Shown here: positions 9,023 to 15,280 of the stretch, piece by piece
Layout of the letters: each line of letters begins with the position of its first letter
How positions within the stretch are numbered: the stretch's first letter is position 1
Source of the DNA: Pelotomaculum sp. UBA3103
GTDB lineage: Bacteria > Bacillota > Desulfotomaculia > Desulfotomaculales > Pelotomaculaceae
DNA: 19,245 bases
NCBI GenBank assembly: GCA_002365855.1
Contig: DFAP01000028.1
Span: 1-19,245, forward strand
Reading direction: 5' to 3'
Position numbers and translations under genes: made by a program
The notes under the pieces: model-generated
Databases searched by the model: none
What the model saw: the letters and a program-made list of their open reading frames with translations, nothing else
Told to the model about the DNA's origin: nothing

Positions 9023-9807
9023 ATTAGCCCTCCGTATTCACCCAGACGAAGGCCCATCGCAAAAAACATTATTCCCGCGCCGGCGCAAACGTCTCTCAGG
9101 CATGGGCTTTGCACAGAAACTGCCCCGGCCGGGCCGGAAAACCCCCGCGCCAGCATCGCGCTGTAGACCCGCTCACCCCGCTCCCAGGAACGGATGAAAA
9201 GGACGCCGACCAGCTGCCCGATCGTCTTTGTGACATGACGGTTAAAAAGGCTGCCGCACCCATCAAACCCCCTAGCCCTGCTTGCCGCCAGCATCCTCCG
9301 AGTTTCTCCGGCAAGTACAAAGGCGTAACGCCAGGTAAACTCAACAAGAGTAACCATAATGTCAGGCGCCTTTAATTGTTTGAAGGTGTCCATAAGCACC
9401 CTGAAACCAGTGGTGGCTGTCAGAATATATAGTGCTGTAACTGCGCACGCCACCCTCAAAAAAAGCATAGTTGCCAGCGTTACGCCTGTGTCAGAAGCGA
9501 CCAAGGTTATTGGACCGGCATTAAGAACAAATACCGGCGGGCCCGGCGTTATGAAAGGGAAAATCAGTATCAGTACACCTCCGAAAGGGATAACCCAGGC
9601 CATCCTTTTCAGCAGGCGAACCGGAGATAAGCGGGAAAACCCTGCAATAACAAACAGGAACACCAGGGCGGCGCTCTGATACGCCGTCGCGGTCAGCGTG
9701 GAGGCAATAAACACGTAACTGAATATGGCAACCACTTTGACCCTGGGATCCATTTTGAAAATACCTTTGAACTGGTCGCCCGTTGAGACCGGAGAAAAAA
9801 GTTTCAA
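9001..9807 (-). CDS. cbiQ: CbiQ: cobalt ECF transporter transmembrane (T) protein
   Basis: Membrane protein of about 268 residues of the CbiQ/EcfT family, which couples CbiO to a substrate-binding S component. It has the family start MDPRVKVVAIFS, several hydrophobic segments, and the two Ala-Arg-Gly coupling motifs (RARGFD about 178-180 and LARGFSGP about 220-222) that contact the ATPase. The start is uncertain. TTG 9807 has AGGGGG 8 bases upstream and gives about 18 residues before DPRVK, as in relatives. The frame is open back to a GTG at 9939 with no ribosome binding site, and ATG 9753 would remove the short N-terminal lead. cbiO follows with a 22-base overlap. No cbiM or cbiN is seen upstream. 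Confidence 0.88.
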   Translation of the reverse strand: MKLFSPVSTGDQFKGIFKMDPRVKVVAIFSYVFIASTLTATAYQSAALVFLFVIAGFSRLSPVRLLKRMAWVIPFGGVLILIFPFITPGPPVFVLNAGPITLVASDTGVTLATMLFLRVACAVTALYILTATTGFRVLMDTFKQLKAPDIMVTLVEFTWRYAFVLAGETRRMLAASRARGFDGCGSLFNRHVTKTIGQLVGVLFIRSWERGERVYSAMLARGFSGPAGAVSVQSPCLRDVCAGAGIMFFAMGLRLGEYGGLIWQISSR

Positions 9808-9948
9808 TATTATAGCCCCCTGCCCCTGTAAACCAAAAAGCCACGGGATATGCCGGGTCCTTTCCCAGCGTACCTCCATGGCATGTATCCGTAAAAAATA
9901 ATGATACCCTGTGCTGAGTATGGTGACCTTCCTGATCACCGATAGTTA

Positions 9949-9977
9949 ATTATACTATTGTCCCTGAGTCCGGGCAA
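9949..9977 (-). promoter_or_regulatory. Candidate sigma-A promoter for cbiQ-cbiO
   Basis: On the minus strand, TTGCCC (9972-9977), a 17-base spacer and TATAAT (9949-9954). Transcription would start close to 9942, which leaves almost no leader for the most upstream GTG (9939). This favours the internal TTG start of cbiQ at 9807. Confidence 0.5.
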
Positions 9978-10038
9978 CATTTACGTCTGATGTTTCGCAA
10001 CAAAATCACAGCTGCCTTATGTCTCCGCCTGTTTCCAG

Positions 10039-10081
10039 TTGACAGTTCAGTTTTGAACAAGATATACATATTAATTAATAT
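10039..10081 (+). promoter_or_regulatory. Candidate overlapping promoters for the LD-carboxypeptidase gene
   Basis: Two overlapping plus-strand options are visible. One is TTGACA (10039-10044) with an 18-base spacer and TATACA (10063-10068). The other is TTGAAC (10053-10058) with a 17-base spacer and TAATAT (10076-10081). A short inverted repeat GTTCA/TGAAC (10045-10058) sits between -35 and -10 of the first and could be an operator. The leader would be over 100 bases long. Confidence 0.4.
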
Positions 10082-10195
10082 GCTTGAGCTGCCGAAAGCA
10101 TCCCCGGTATAAACTTGTGTTTGGTAATATCTAATCTCATAAAAAATTTCAACAAACTCTTTTCATAAATAAAATGAGATGAGGTCTTTAGACAG

Positions 10196-11131
10196 ATGGT
10201 TATTAAACCGCCCGCCCTGAAGTCAGGATCAACACTGGGGATTATCGCTCCGTCAAGCCCTGCGAGGGAATCTGCCTGCGTGGAGAAGGGGATTAGTGTC
10301 CTGGAGGACATGGGTTTTAAGATCGCACTTGCCCCAAACGCGCTTAAAAAAAACATGTACCTGGCCGGTACGGACATGGAACGGCTTGACGATTTGCATG
10401 GCGTATTTATGAACGTTGAAGTGGATGGTATTGTCTGCCTGCGCGGCGGTTACGGCAGCATGAGGCTACTTGCACAAATAGATTACAAAGTAATCCGGGA
10501 CCACCCTAAAATCCTGATCGGCTATAGCGACATTACCGCCCTGCAGCTGGCAATCTGGAAAGAGACCGGCCTGGTCACCTTTTCCGGACCTATGCTGGAT
10601 ACTGATTTCGGGAATGAGCCGGGGGATTTTACCATCACGCAGTTTTTAAAGGCTGTAACCCGCACCTCCACCCTTGGCGCAATCCCAAACCAACCGGACT
10701 TTGAGCCCCTGGTTATCTATCCCGGCCGCTGCTCCGGCCGTCTTACCGGCGGAAACCTTTCACTGGTTGTATCTTCACTCGGCACACCATACGAAATTGA
10801 TACGCGCGGGACCATACTATTCCTTGAAGAGATTGGAGAGCCTCCTTACCGGGTTGAACGAATGCTCCAACAACTGCGTTTGGCGGGTAAACTGGATGAG
10901 GCAGCCGGTGTGGTTTTCGGAGAATGCGTTGGCTGTGTGGCAAAACACATCGAGACTTCTTTTACCCTGCTGGAAGTATTCATGGATATGTTCACAGTTC
11001 TGAAAAAACCTTGCTTTTACGGCCTTGGAGCCGGCCACGGCGCCCATAAAGCCACTCTTCCGCTGGGAGTTAAGGCCGAGATGGACGCTGGTAAATGTTT
11101 ATTGACCATAACCGGGCAGGCGGTTATTTAA
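10196..11131 (+). CDS. LD-carboxypeptidase (peptidase S66 family)
   Basis: A 311-residue S66 serine peptidase of the LdcA/MccF superfamily, full length. LdcA enzymes cut the L-Lys/DAP-D-Ala bond of murein tetrapeptides in recycling; MccF relatives cleave microcin C-type conjugates. The Ser-Glu-His triad is recognisable: Ser111 in IGYSDIT, Glu at 211-212 in LFLEEIGEPPYRVERML, and His281 in GAGHGAHKATLPLG. The N-terminal PPALKSGSTLGIIAPSSP is typical. No signal peptide is seen, so it is probably cytoplasmic, fitting recycling. GAGG lies about 10 bases before ATG 10196. It stands alone on the plus strand, divergent from cbiQ. LdcA or MccF specificity cannot be decided here. Confidence 0.92.
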   Translation: MVIKPPALKSGSTLGIIAPSSPARESACVEKGISVLEDMGFKIALAPNALKKNMYLAGTDMERLDDLHGVFMNVEVDGIVCLRGGYGSMRLLAQIDYKVIRDHPKILIGYSDITALQLAIWKETGLVTFSGPMLDTDFGNEPGDFTITQFLKAVTRTSTLGAIPNQPDFEPLVIYPGRCSGRLTGGNLSLVVSSLGTPYEIDTRGTILFLEEIGEPPYRVERMLQQLRLAGKLDEAAGVVFGECVGCVAKHIETSFTLLEVFMDMFTVLKKPCFYGLGAGHGAHKATLPLGVKAEMDAGKCLLTITGQAVI

Positions 11132-11507
11132 TAGTGCTGCGATAATTTCCTTTATCGAGCGTCCTATGATTTGATCCTGGCCGGTCTATAAGGAATGATA
11201 GCCAAAATGCTTTTTTAATAAGTTACAGCCTTTTGCAGCATAAAAATAACCTCATTATATGATTGAAATAACTACGTTTCTTAGTAATTCCACGAGAAAA
11301 AGACAAACCCTCGCATCTCATAATGGTTTTGGTTCAACAGTCAACGCTTGGTCAAAGCTGTTTTGAGAGAAATTAGCAGAGTAAAGTCTGGCCCAATTTT
11401 CCAGCTTACCGCCAGATACCTAAAAGTTGCCTGCCGGTGCTAAAAGGACTTATAAAGTCATCATCGAAATTGATAGATAATTACCCTTTTAGAAAAAGTT
11501 GATCTTC
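11132..11507. other. Non-coding stretch between the carboxypeptidase gene and the sigma-factor region
   Basis: No reading frame with a credible start and ribosome binding site is found on either strand. I see no strong terminator after the carboxypeptidase gene and no convincing promoter for the sigma factor. Confidence 0.5.
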
Positions 11508-11636
11508 ATGTCCGAAGAACTAACAGATCTTTTTGACCGGCTCTATCAGGACAACCAGACCAAGGTATACAGGCTGGCCCTGAAACTTACAGGCGGACAT
11601 AGTAACAGTTGCAGGCGTTTTGCAGCCAGACCCTGA
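11508..11636 (+). pseudogene. Truncated duplicate of the 5' end of the downstream sigma factor
   Basis: ATG 11508 opens a 42-codon frame starting MSEELTDLFDRLYQDN and then KVYRLALKL. It matches residues 8-30 of the intact sigma factor that begins 211 bases downstream (FTEHFDQLYRDN, KVYRLALGL), with a run of identical DNA around the KVYRLA codons. Similarity is lost after about residue 30 and a stop follows. Sigma region 2 beyond its first helix is missing, so this cannot be a working sigma factor. It is best read as a remnant of a tandem duplication or of recombination between related sigma genes. A short leader peptide is a less likely alternative. Confidence 0.7.
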
Positions 11637-11718
11637 TGCGGCCTGAGCCAGTTGTAGTCGCCGATGTAGCCGGAGATAACCCGTCAGAACAATCCAACTT
11701 AAGAAAGAGGGGACACAA

Positions 11719-12525
11719 TTGCCTCAGCCCAAGGATTTTACGGAACATTTTGACCAACTATACCGCGATAACTATGTCAAGGTATACAGGCTGGCCCTAG
11801 GGCTCGCCAACAGGGGGTCTACGGTCGCTGACCGTCGTAATGACGCTGAGGATATAACCCAGGAAACCTTTTTACGGGCCTTTCGTTCCTTTCACACCTT
11901 CAGGGAAGAAAGTTCTTTTTTTACCTGGATATATCGAATCGCCGTCAATGTTGCCAATGACTACATGAAACGAAGGAAAAAACTATATGTTTATGAAATT
12001 GCCGAAGATTCAGGTTGTTCTGTTGAGGAATTAGCTGATCCTCATCCTGCTTACGGCCCGGAAACCAAATTAATGATCAACGAAGTGATGCGGGTCTGCA
12101 TGAATGCTTTTACGGAATGCCTGACCGTTAACCAGAAAAAGGTTTTTTTCTTAGCAGTAGGATTAGGTTTGCCCTACAAACTTGTGGCCGAAATATTGGA
12201 TTGTTCCGTGAGTTCGGTCAAGTCAACGCTGCACCGGGCTAAAAACAGAATAATTGGCTTCATGGAAAGCAGGTGCCAGTTAATTAAAAAATCAAATCCC
12301 TGCCGCTGTGAGCAGTGGGTTAAACGCGGTATTTCGCGAGGATGGATAACAAAAGATTCGATAACCAACCCCCTGCCCATGATTCCCATCCCGGACAAGT
12401 TAAAAATTTACATGCGAGACCTGCGCGATATATACAAAAACGTTTACCTGGCAGACAATGACGAAGTATTGGCAAAATTTATTAAAGAAGGATTTGCCAA
12501 AAAAAAATGGGCTGCTTTTTCTTAA
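11719..12525 (+). CDS. ECF-like sigma-70 family RNA polymerase sigma factor with Cys-rich C-terminal extension
   Basis: A 268-residue sigma factor with region 2 (about residues 8-88, including the DAEDITQETFLRAFRSF core and FFTWIYRIAVNVANDYMKRRKK) and region 4 (about 133-180, helix-turn-helix around YKLVAEILDCSVSSVKSTLHRAKNRI). No region 3 or 1.1 is seen, so it is of the ECF type. After region 4 comes an unusual extension of about 85 residues. It starts with C186 and the CRC-x-x-W motif (C195, C197, W200), which could bind a metal or sense redox state; that is inference. The start is TTG 11719 with AGAGGGG about 7 bases upstream. No anti-sigma gene with a membrane segment is adjacent. Two Cys-rich DUF3795 genes follow on the same strand, a possible regulon or regulatory partner. 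Confidence 0.88.
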   Translation: MPQPKDFTEHFDQLYRDNYVKVYRLALGLANRGSTVADRRNDAEDITQETFLRAFRSFHTFREESSFFTWIYRIAVNVANDYMKRRKKLYVYEIAEDSGCSVEELADPHPAYGPETKLMINEVMRVCMNAFTECLTVNQKKVFFLAVGLGLPYKLVAEILDCSVSSVKSTLHRAKNRIIGFMESRCQLIKKSNPCRCEQWVKRGISRGWITKDSITNPLPMIPIPDKLKIYMRDLRDIYKNVYLADNDEVLAKFIKEGFAKKKWAAFS

Positions 12526-12551
12526 AATTTTTGGTAACCTTTTGCTCTTTT

Positions 12552-12588
12552 ATCAGTCTAAACAGCAAAACAAATCAAGGAGACTGAT
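12552..12588 (+). promoter_or_regulatory. Hairpin overlapping the ribosome binding site of the first DUF3795 gene
   Basis: A perfect 8-bp inverted repeat (ATCAGTCT 12552-12559 and AGACTGAT 12581-12588) encloses a 21-base loop. The ribosome binding site AAGGAGA (12577-12583) straddles the loop and the 3' arm, and the ATG follows at 12592. Folding could limit translation. A four-T run after the stem also leaves room for weak termination. Confidence 0.45.
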
Positions 12589-12591
12589 TTT

Positions 12592-13059
12592 ATGAGCACT
12601 ACCGAGGAGAAAACTTTAGCTGCGCCATGCGGACTCTCTTGTGGCCACTGTCCGTGCTATCTGGCTAAAGATGACCCTGCTGTGATGGAGTCGCTAGTTT
12701 CCAGAGGACATAACAGAGACAAATTACCCTGTCAAGGTTGCCGGCCGCTGGCAGGGAAAATGCCTTATGTTGGCTGTACAAAGGAAACAATTTTTGAATC
12801 CCCCGGCGGCACATGTGAAACTTACGCCTGTGCAGTCGAACATGGCGTAGACTTCTGCTTCGAATGTCAGGAATTTCCTTGCGTCAAATTACAACCATGT
12901 GCTGACTTGGCCAATAACCTGCCACACAATATGAAAGTGTTTAACCTATGTTACATCAAACACAAAGGTCTAACCGAATGGCTGAAAAAATATCCCGAAA
13001 TCATGCCAAGATATTTTGGGGGCAAAATGGTAATCTGCAAAGGGCCTCAACTAAAATAA
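12592..13059 (+). CDS. DUF3795 Cys-rich protein
   Basis: A 155-residue protein with about 15 Cys, of the DUF3795 family that is common in anaerobes and has no settled function. Cys clusters are CGLSCGHCPC (C13, C17, C20, C22), CQGC (47/50), C62, C75 and C80, then CFECQEFPC (C89, C92, C97). The spacing suggests zinc or iron-sulfur binding; neither can be proven from sequence. It has no signal peptide or membrane segment, so it is likely cytoplasmic. ATG 12592 follows AAGGAG in a hairpin. It differs from the next gene mainly by lacking a C-terminal zinc ribbon. It lies 66 bases after the sigma-factor gene and 58 before the second DUF3795 gene, so the three may form one transcript. Confidence 0.85.
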   Translation: MSTTEEKTLAAPCGLSCGHCPCYLAKDDPAVMESLVSRGHNRDKLPCQGCRPLAGKMPYVGCTKETIFESPGGTCETYACAVEHGVDFCFECQEFPCVKLQPCADLANNLPHNMKVFNLCYIKHKGLTEWLKKYPEIMPRYFGGKMVICKGPQLK

Positions 13060-13117
13060 CTCCTCTTAGATTAAGAAAGGACGGAAATTATACTAAAAGA
13101 AGGGATGGTGCAAATTT

Positions 13118-13645
13118 ATGGATAGTACCAGCAAAAATCCTTGTATTCCGGACAAACGGCTTGCCGCCGTTTGCGGGTTGTTCTGCCCCTCATGCACCGT
13201 GTATATTGGCGCCCATGAAGACCCGAAAAGGCTTGAAGTGATGTCCAAGCGTACCGGGCAGCCGCTTGATAAGCTGCAATGCAACGGCTGCCGCTCGGAT
13301 AAGCGCTGTTATTATTGCGAGAGCCTCTGCACAATGTTTAAGTGCGCCGCTGAAAAAGAGATAGAATTCTGTGGAGAATGTGCGGATTATCCCTGCGAAG
13401 AATTAAAAGTATTTCAAGCCGCAATGCCACATAGGATCGAGCTGTGGAAATCCCAGGAACGCATCAAGGAAGCAGGTTATGAACAATGGTATAAGGAAAT
13501 GGTCGAACACTATTCATGTCCCGCCTGCGGTACTATCAATTCCGCCTACGACATGGCCTGCTGGAAATGCGGCGGAGCCCCAGGTTGTGACTTTGTAAGT
13601 CAGCATAAGGAAGAAATCATCCAGCAGATGGCTAAGAAGAAGTGA
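13118..13645 (+). CDS. DUF3795 Cys-rich protein with C-terminal zinc ribbon
   Basis: A 175-residue paralogue of the preceding protein with 18 Cys. The DUF3795 part has CGLFCPSC (C19, C23, C26), CNGC (C55, C58), C64, C67, C71, C76 and CGECADYPC (C85, C88, C93). It is followed by an added zinc ribbon, CPAC at 134-137 with CWKC at 148-151, and a Lys-rich tail. The shared order of Cys blocks with the first copy indicates a tandem duplication followed by gain or loss of the ribbon. The ribosome binding site is AGAAGGGATGG before ATG 13118. A palindromic repeat starts 7 bases past the stop. The function is unknown; metal handling or protein-protein contact is inference. Confidence 0.85.
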   Translation: MDSTSKNPCIPDKRLAAVCGLFCPSCTVYIGAHEDPKRLEVMSKRTGQPLDKLQCNGCRSDKRCYYCESLCTMFKCAAEKEIEFCGECADYPCEELKVFQAAMPHRIELWKSQERIKEAGYEQWYKEMVEHYSCPACGTINSAYDMACWKCGGAPGCDFVSQHKEEIIQQMAKKK

Positions 13646-13651
13646 TTAGTT

Positions 13652-13704
13652 GGGGACATTACTAAGCAATGTAGGGCGGGTTTTAACCCGCCAATAATGT
13701 CCCC
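13652..13704. repeat. REP-like nested palindrome
   Basis: Outer arms GGGGACATTA (13652-13661) and TAATGTCCCC (13695-13704) are perfect inverted copies. An inner 8-bp stem GGCGGGTT/AACCCGCC (13675-13682 with 13685-13692) sits between them. GGGGACATT ends like these are familiar from REP/MITE-like elements and RAYT transposase flanks in Peptococcaceae-type genomes (from general knowledge, not checked). It lies right after the second DUF3795 gene and could also act as a transcript-end structure, though no T tract follows. Confidence 0.6.
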
Positions 13705-13747
13705 GTTCCGCTGGTTTGTGGATTTATCTACAGCCCAACGGCCCTCA

Positions 13748-13828
13748 TCAGAGCTGTAATTTTTTGATCTTGACTTGTTCTGCTAAATCAACAAAATCAT
13801 CTTCTCCTAACAGGTGTAATTTTTTCAG
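13748..13828 (-). pseudogene. Possible C-terminal remnant of an unidentified gene
   Basis: The minus strand has a 26-codon frame ending in TGA that reads like real protein (KKLHLLGEDDFVDLAEQ, then VKIKKLQL). It begins directly after the right-end-like hairpin at 13836-13857 and has no start codon or ribosome binding site. It may be the tail of a gene cut by an insertion, or chance. I do not recognise the family. Confidence 0.25.
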
Positions 13829-13995
13829 TGAACCTCCCCCACTTAAGAAGATGGGGGCTTCAAAGAGCAATGCCATAATAACCCTTGAACGCATCTCCCG
13901 TTATGGAAATACTTGCCCGCGAAGGCATCATGTTTTAGCATAGCTTCCCTTTGACAACTTTGGCCCGGTTCAAGGCTTCTACTACTTACCCCCTC
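13828..13995 (-). ncRNA. Putative structured RNA: IS200/IS605 right end with omega-RNA-like scaffold
   Basis: On the minus strand the segment ends with a GAAGC-stem-AGGTTCAC module (stem CCCCCA/TGGGGG, 13836-13841 with 13852-13857). This is characteristic of the right end of TnpB-bearing IS200/IS605 elements, where the omega-RNA scaffold meets its guide. Upstream of it, an 8-bp perfect stem (13883-13890 with 13968-13975) and a 6-bp stem (13873-13878 with 13901-13906) interleave as a pseudoknot. A small TGCC/GGCA hairpin lies inside (13914-13927). A frame ending LKPPSS runs into the hairpin and could be a tnpB tail, but no TnpB catalytic region is present. I read it as a decayed element or a stand-alone RNA. 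Confidence 0.45.
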
Positions 13996-14001
13996 GTTCT
14001 T

Positions 14002-14031
14002 ATTTTATCACAAACATATGTTCATGAACAA
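14002..14031 (-). promoter_or_regulatory. Candidate promoter with LexA-like box upstream of the structured RNA
   Basis: On the minus strand, TTGTTC (14026-14031), an 18-base spacer and TAAAAT (14002-14007) with an extended TG. Inside the spacer lies TGAACATATGTTTG (14011-14024), which fits 13 of 14 positions of the Firmicute LexA/DinR consensus CGAACRNRYGTTYG. Transcription would start near 13995 and read into the putative structured RNA. A second palindrome, GTTCATGAAC (14020-14029), overlaps it. Confidence 0.45.
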
Positions 14032-14052
14032 GGGGTAATATGCAGTTTTCAT

Positions 14053-14101
14053 CCTCCACCTACCCCTTGCGATTGCAAGTAAGGAAGGTTTGAGGTGGAG
14101 G
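14053..14101. repeat. Large two-tier palindrome after the trpD-like gene
   Basis: Perfect 9-bp outer arms CCTCCACCT/AGGTGGAGG (14053-14061 with 14093-14101) enclose an inner hairpin CTTGC/GCAAG with a GATT loop (14066-14079). It lies 7 bases past the stop of the trpD-like gene. No T tract follows on either strand, so it is not a standard terminator. It could be the other end of the IS200/IS605-like remnant or an RNA 3'-end stabiliser. Confidence 0.5.
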
Positions 14102-14108
14102 TAACCAA

Positions 14109-15224
14109 TTAATTCAATGACATGCTCAATAACCGGTCCAGTTTTTTCATCCCTTTTTCAGGCTCCTGGTTTTGTTCCCTTACCCAATCCTTAAGCTTTT
14201 CAATTGCTTTACCAGATTGAATAATTTCTTTAGCCTGGTGGTAGCCTTTCTGAAGGCTGGTCCCGGCATCCATCAGATAAAATATGAATGCTGCATTGAG
14301 GCATACTATATCCGAACGTGCACCTTCTTCCTTCCCATTTAAAACAGCCAGCAAGCGCAAAGCCTCTTCTTCCCTGTTTCCGCAAGGGGCGAGCAAATCT
14401 TTTTGGGTTCGGCGGATTCCAATTTCTTCAGGAAATAATGAGTATTGGTTTATTTCACCATTTTCGCGCAGTTCAGCAACAATTGTCCCCCCAAGCGTGG
14501 AAGCTTCATCCATACCTTGCATCCCATCTTCCGCTAATCCGTGGATAACAATGGCTCTCTCATAGCCTATCTCCCGCATAACCCGGGCAACAGGTTCCAC
14601 CAGTTCTCTGGCATACACTCCGCGCACACCATAGTGGGGTAAAGCGGGGTTGGCCAGGGAAGCGGCGATATTCAAAGTAGTCCCGAAGGAAATTTGCGAG
14701 AGTATCCTTCCCAAAGCCCGTGGGTGGATTTTGGGACTCATTCCGTTAAAAATCCCTATGCCAGCTTTTTCGATACTCCTCTTGACAATTTCCGGACTGC
14801 ACTCTACATCGACACCCAATTCTTCTAAAATGTCAACCGTGCCACATGCACTGGTGATCGCCCTGGCTCCATGTTTGGCCATTGGAATGCCGTTAGCCGC
14901 GGCAATAATCGAAGCGGCTGTACTTATATTAAAAGTCTTTACCACGTCCATCCCCGTTCCGCAGTTTTCCACGATCGGGCCAGAAAGGTCAGGTATCACT
15001 TTGACAGTATCAAGTTCATAGATAGCTTCCCAACTACCGGCAATTTCCTCGGCAGTTTCCCCTTTCGACGTGAGTGCGGCTAAAAAAGCCCCCTGCTGCA
15101 TTTCCGGCTGTTCATCAAGCAGAACCTGGCAAAACATTTCTTTTGCCTCTGCACGAAGCAAATCTTCCTTGTTAATCAGTTTAGTAATACAGGCCCCAAA
15201 TTTCTTTGTGTCTTCATTAATCAC
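14109..15224 (-). CDS. TrpD-family (anthranilate phosphoribosyltransferase-like) protein in a B12-riboswitch operon
   Basis: A 371-residue member of the TrpD/nucleoside phosphorylase (class III phosphoribosyltransferase) superfamily: an N-terminal helical domain, then the alpha/beta PRPP-binding domain. Motifs are recognisable but altered: GTGMD at 89-93 (GTGGD in TrpD), FNIST (98-102), KHGAR at 117-121 (KHGNR in TrpD), SACGTVDILEELGV near 125-138, and a metal-binding DE at 239-240. The anthranilate-contacting Asn of KHGNR is Ala. The Arg of the PVR-x-x-LG segment is replaced (LSQISFG, about 175-181). The acceptor is therefore probably not anthranilate, and no other trp gene is present. GTG 15224 has AAGGGGG upstream. 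It follows the dehydrogenase gene by 56 bases, under the same cobalamin riboswitch. Confidence 0.85.
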   Translation of the reverse strand: MINEDTKKFGACITKLINKEDLLRAEAKEMFCQVLLDEQPEMQQGAFLAALTSKGETAEEIAGSWEAIYELDTVKVIPDLSGPIVENCGTGMDVVKTFNISTAASIIAAANGIPMAKHGARAITSACGTVDILEELGVDVECSPEIVKRSIEKAGIGIFNGMSPKIHPRALGRILSQISFGTTLNIAASLANPALPHYGVRGVYARELVEPVARVMREIGYERAIVIHGLAEDGMQGMDEASTLGGTIVAELRENGEINQYSLFPEEIGIRRTQKDLLAPCGNREEEALRLLAVLNGKEEGARSDIVCLNAAFIFYLMDAGTSLQKGYHQAKEIIQSGKAIEKLKDWVREQNQEPEKGMKKLDRLLSMSLN

Positions 15225-15280
15225 GCTTTAGCCCCCTTTTAATTCCCGGTATTATTTGCGTAAACCTGGTCAACTCATAG

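Larger units (their letters stand above)
9808..10195. other. Divergent intergenic region between cbiQ and the LD-carboxypeptidase gene
   Basis: No further gene is supported; in particular, no CbiM-like membrane protein and no cobalamin riboswitch motif are seen here. It holds the cbiQ promoter (9949-9977) and the candidate plus-strand promoters (10039-10081). A small A/T-rich inverted repeat (10134-10140 with 10174-10180) ends just before the ribosome binding site of the carboxypeptidase gene. Confidence 0.5.

Noticed and set aside
9940..10195. Cobalamin riboswitch before cbiQ
   Set aside because: No GCCACTG-type box or other aptamer motifs are present on the minus strand there.
13828..13995. 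HEARO/IscB-associated RNA as the identity of the structured segment
   Set aside because: No IscB gene follows, and the 3' GAAGC-stem-GGTTCAC module fits a TnpB-type right end better; it is kept only as an alternative.
14039..14092. Short plus-strand frame after AAGGGG downstream of the LexA-like box
   Set aside because: It has only 17 codons, overlaps the large palindrome, and no plus-strand promoter fits the box position.
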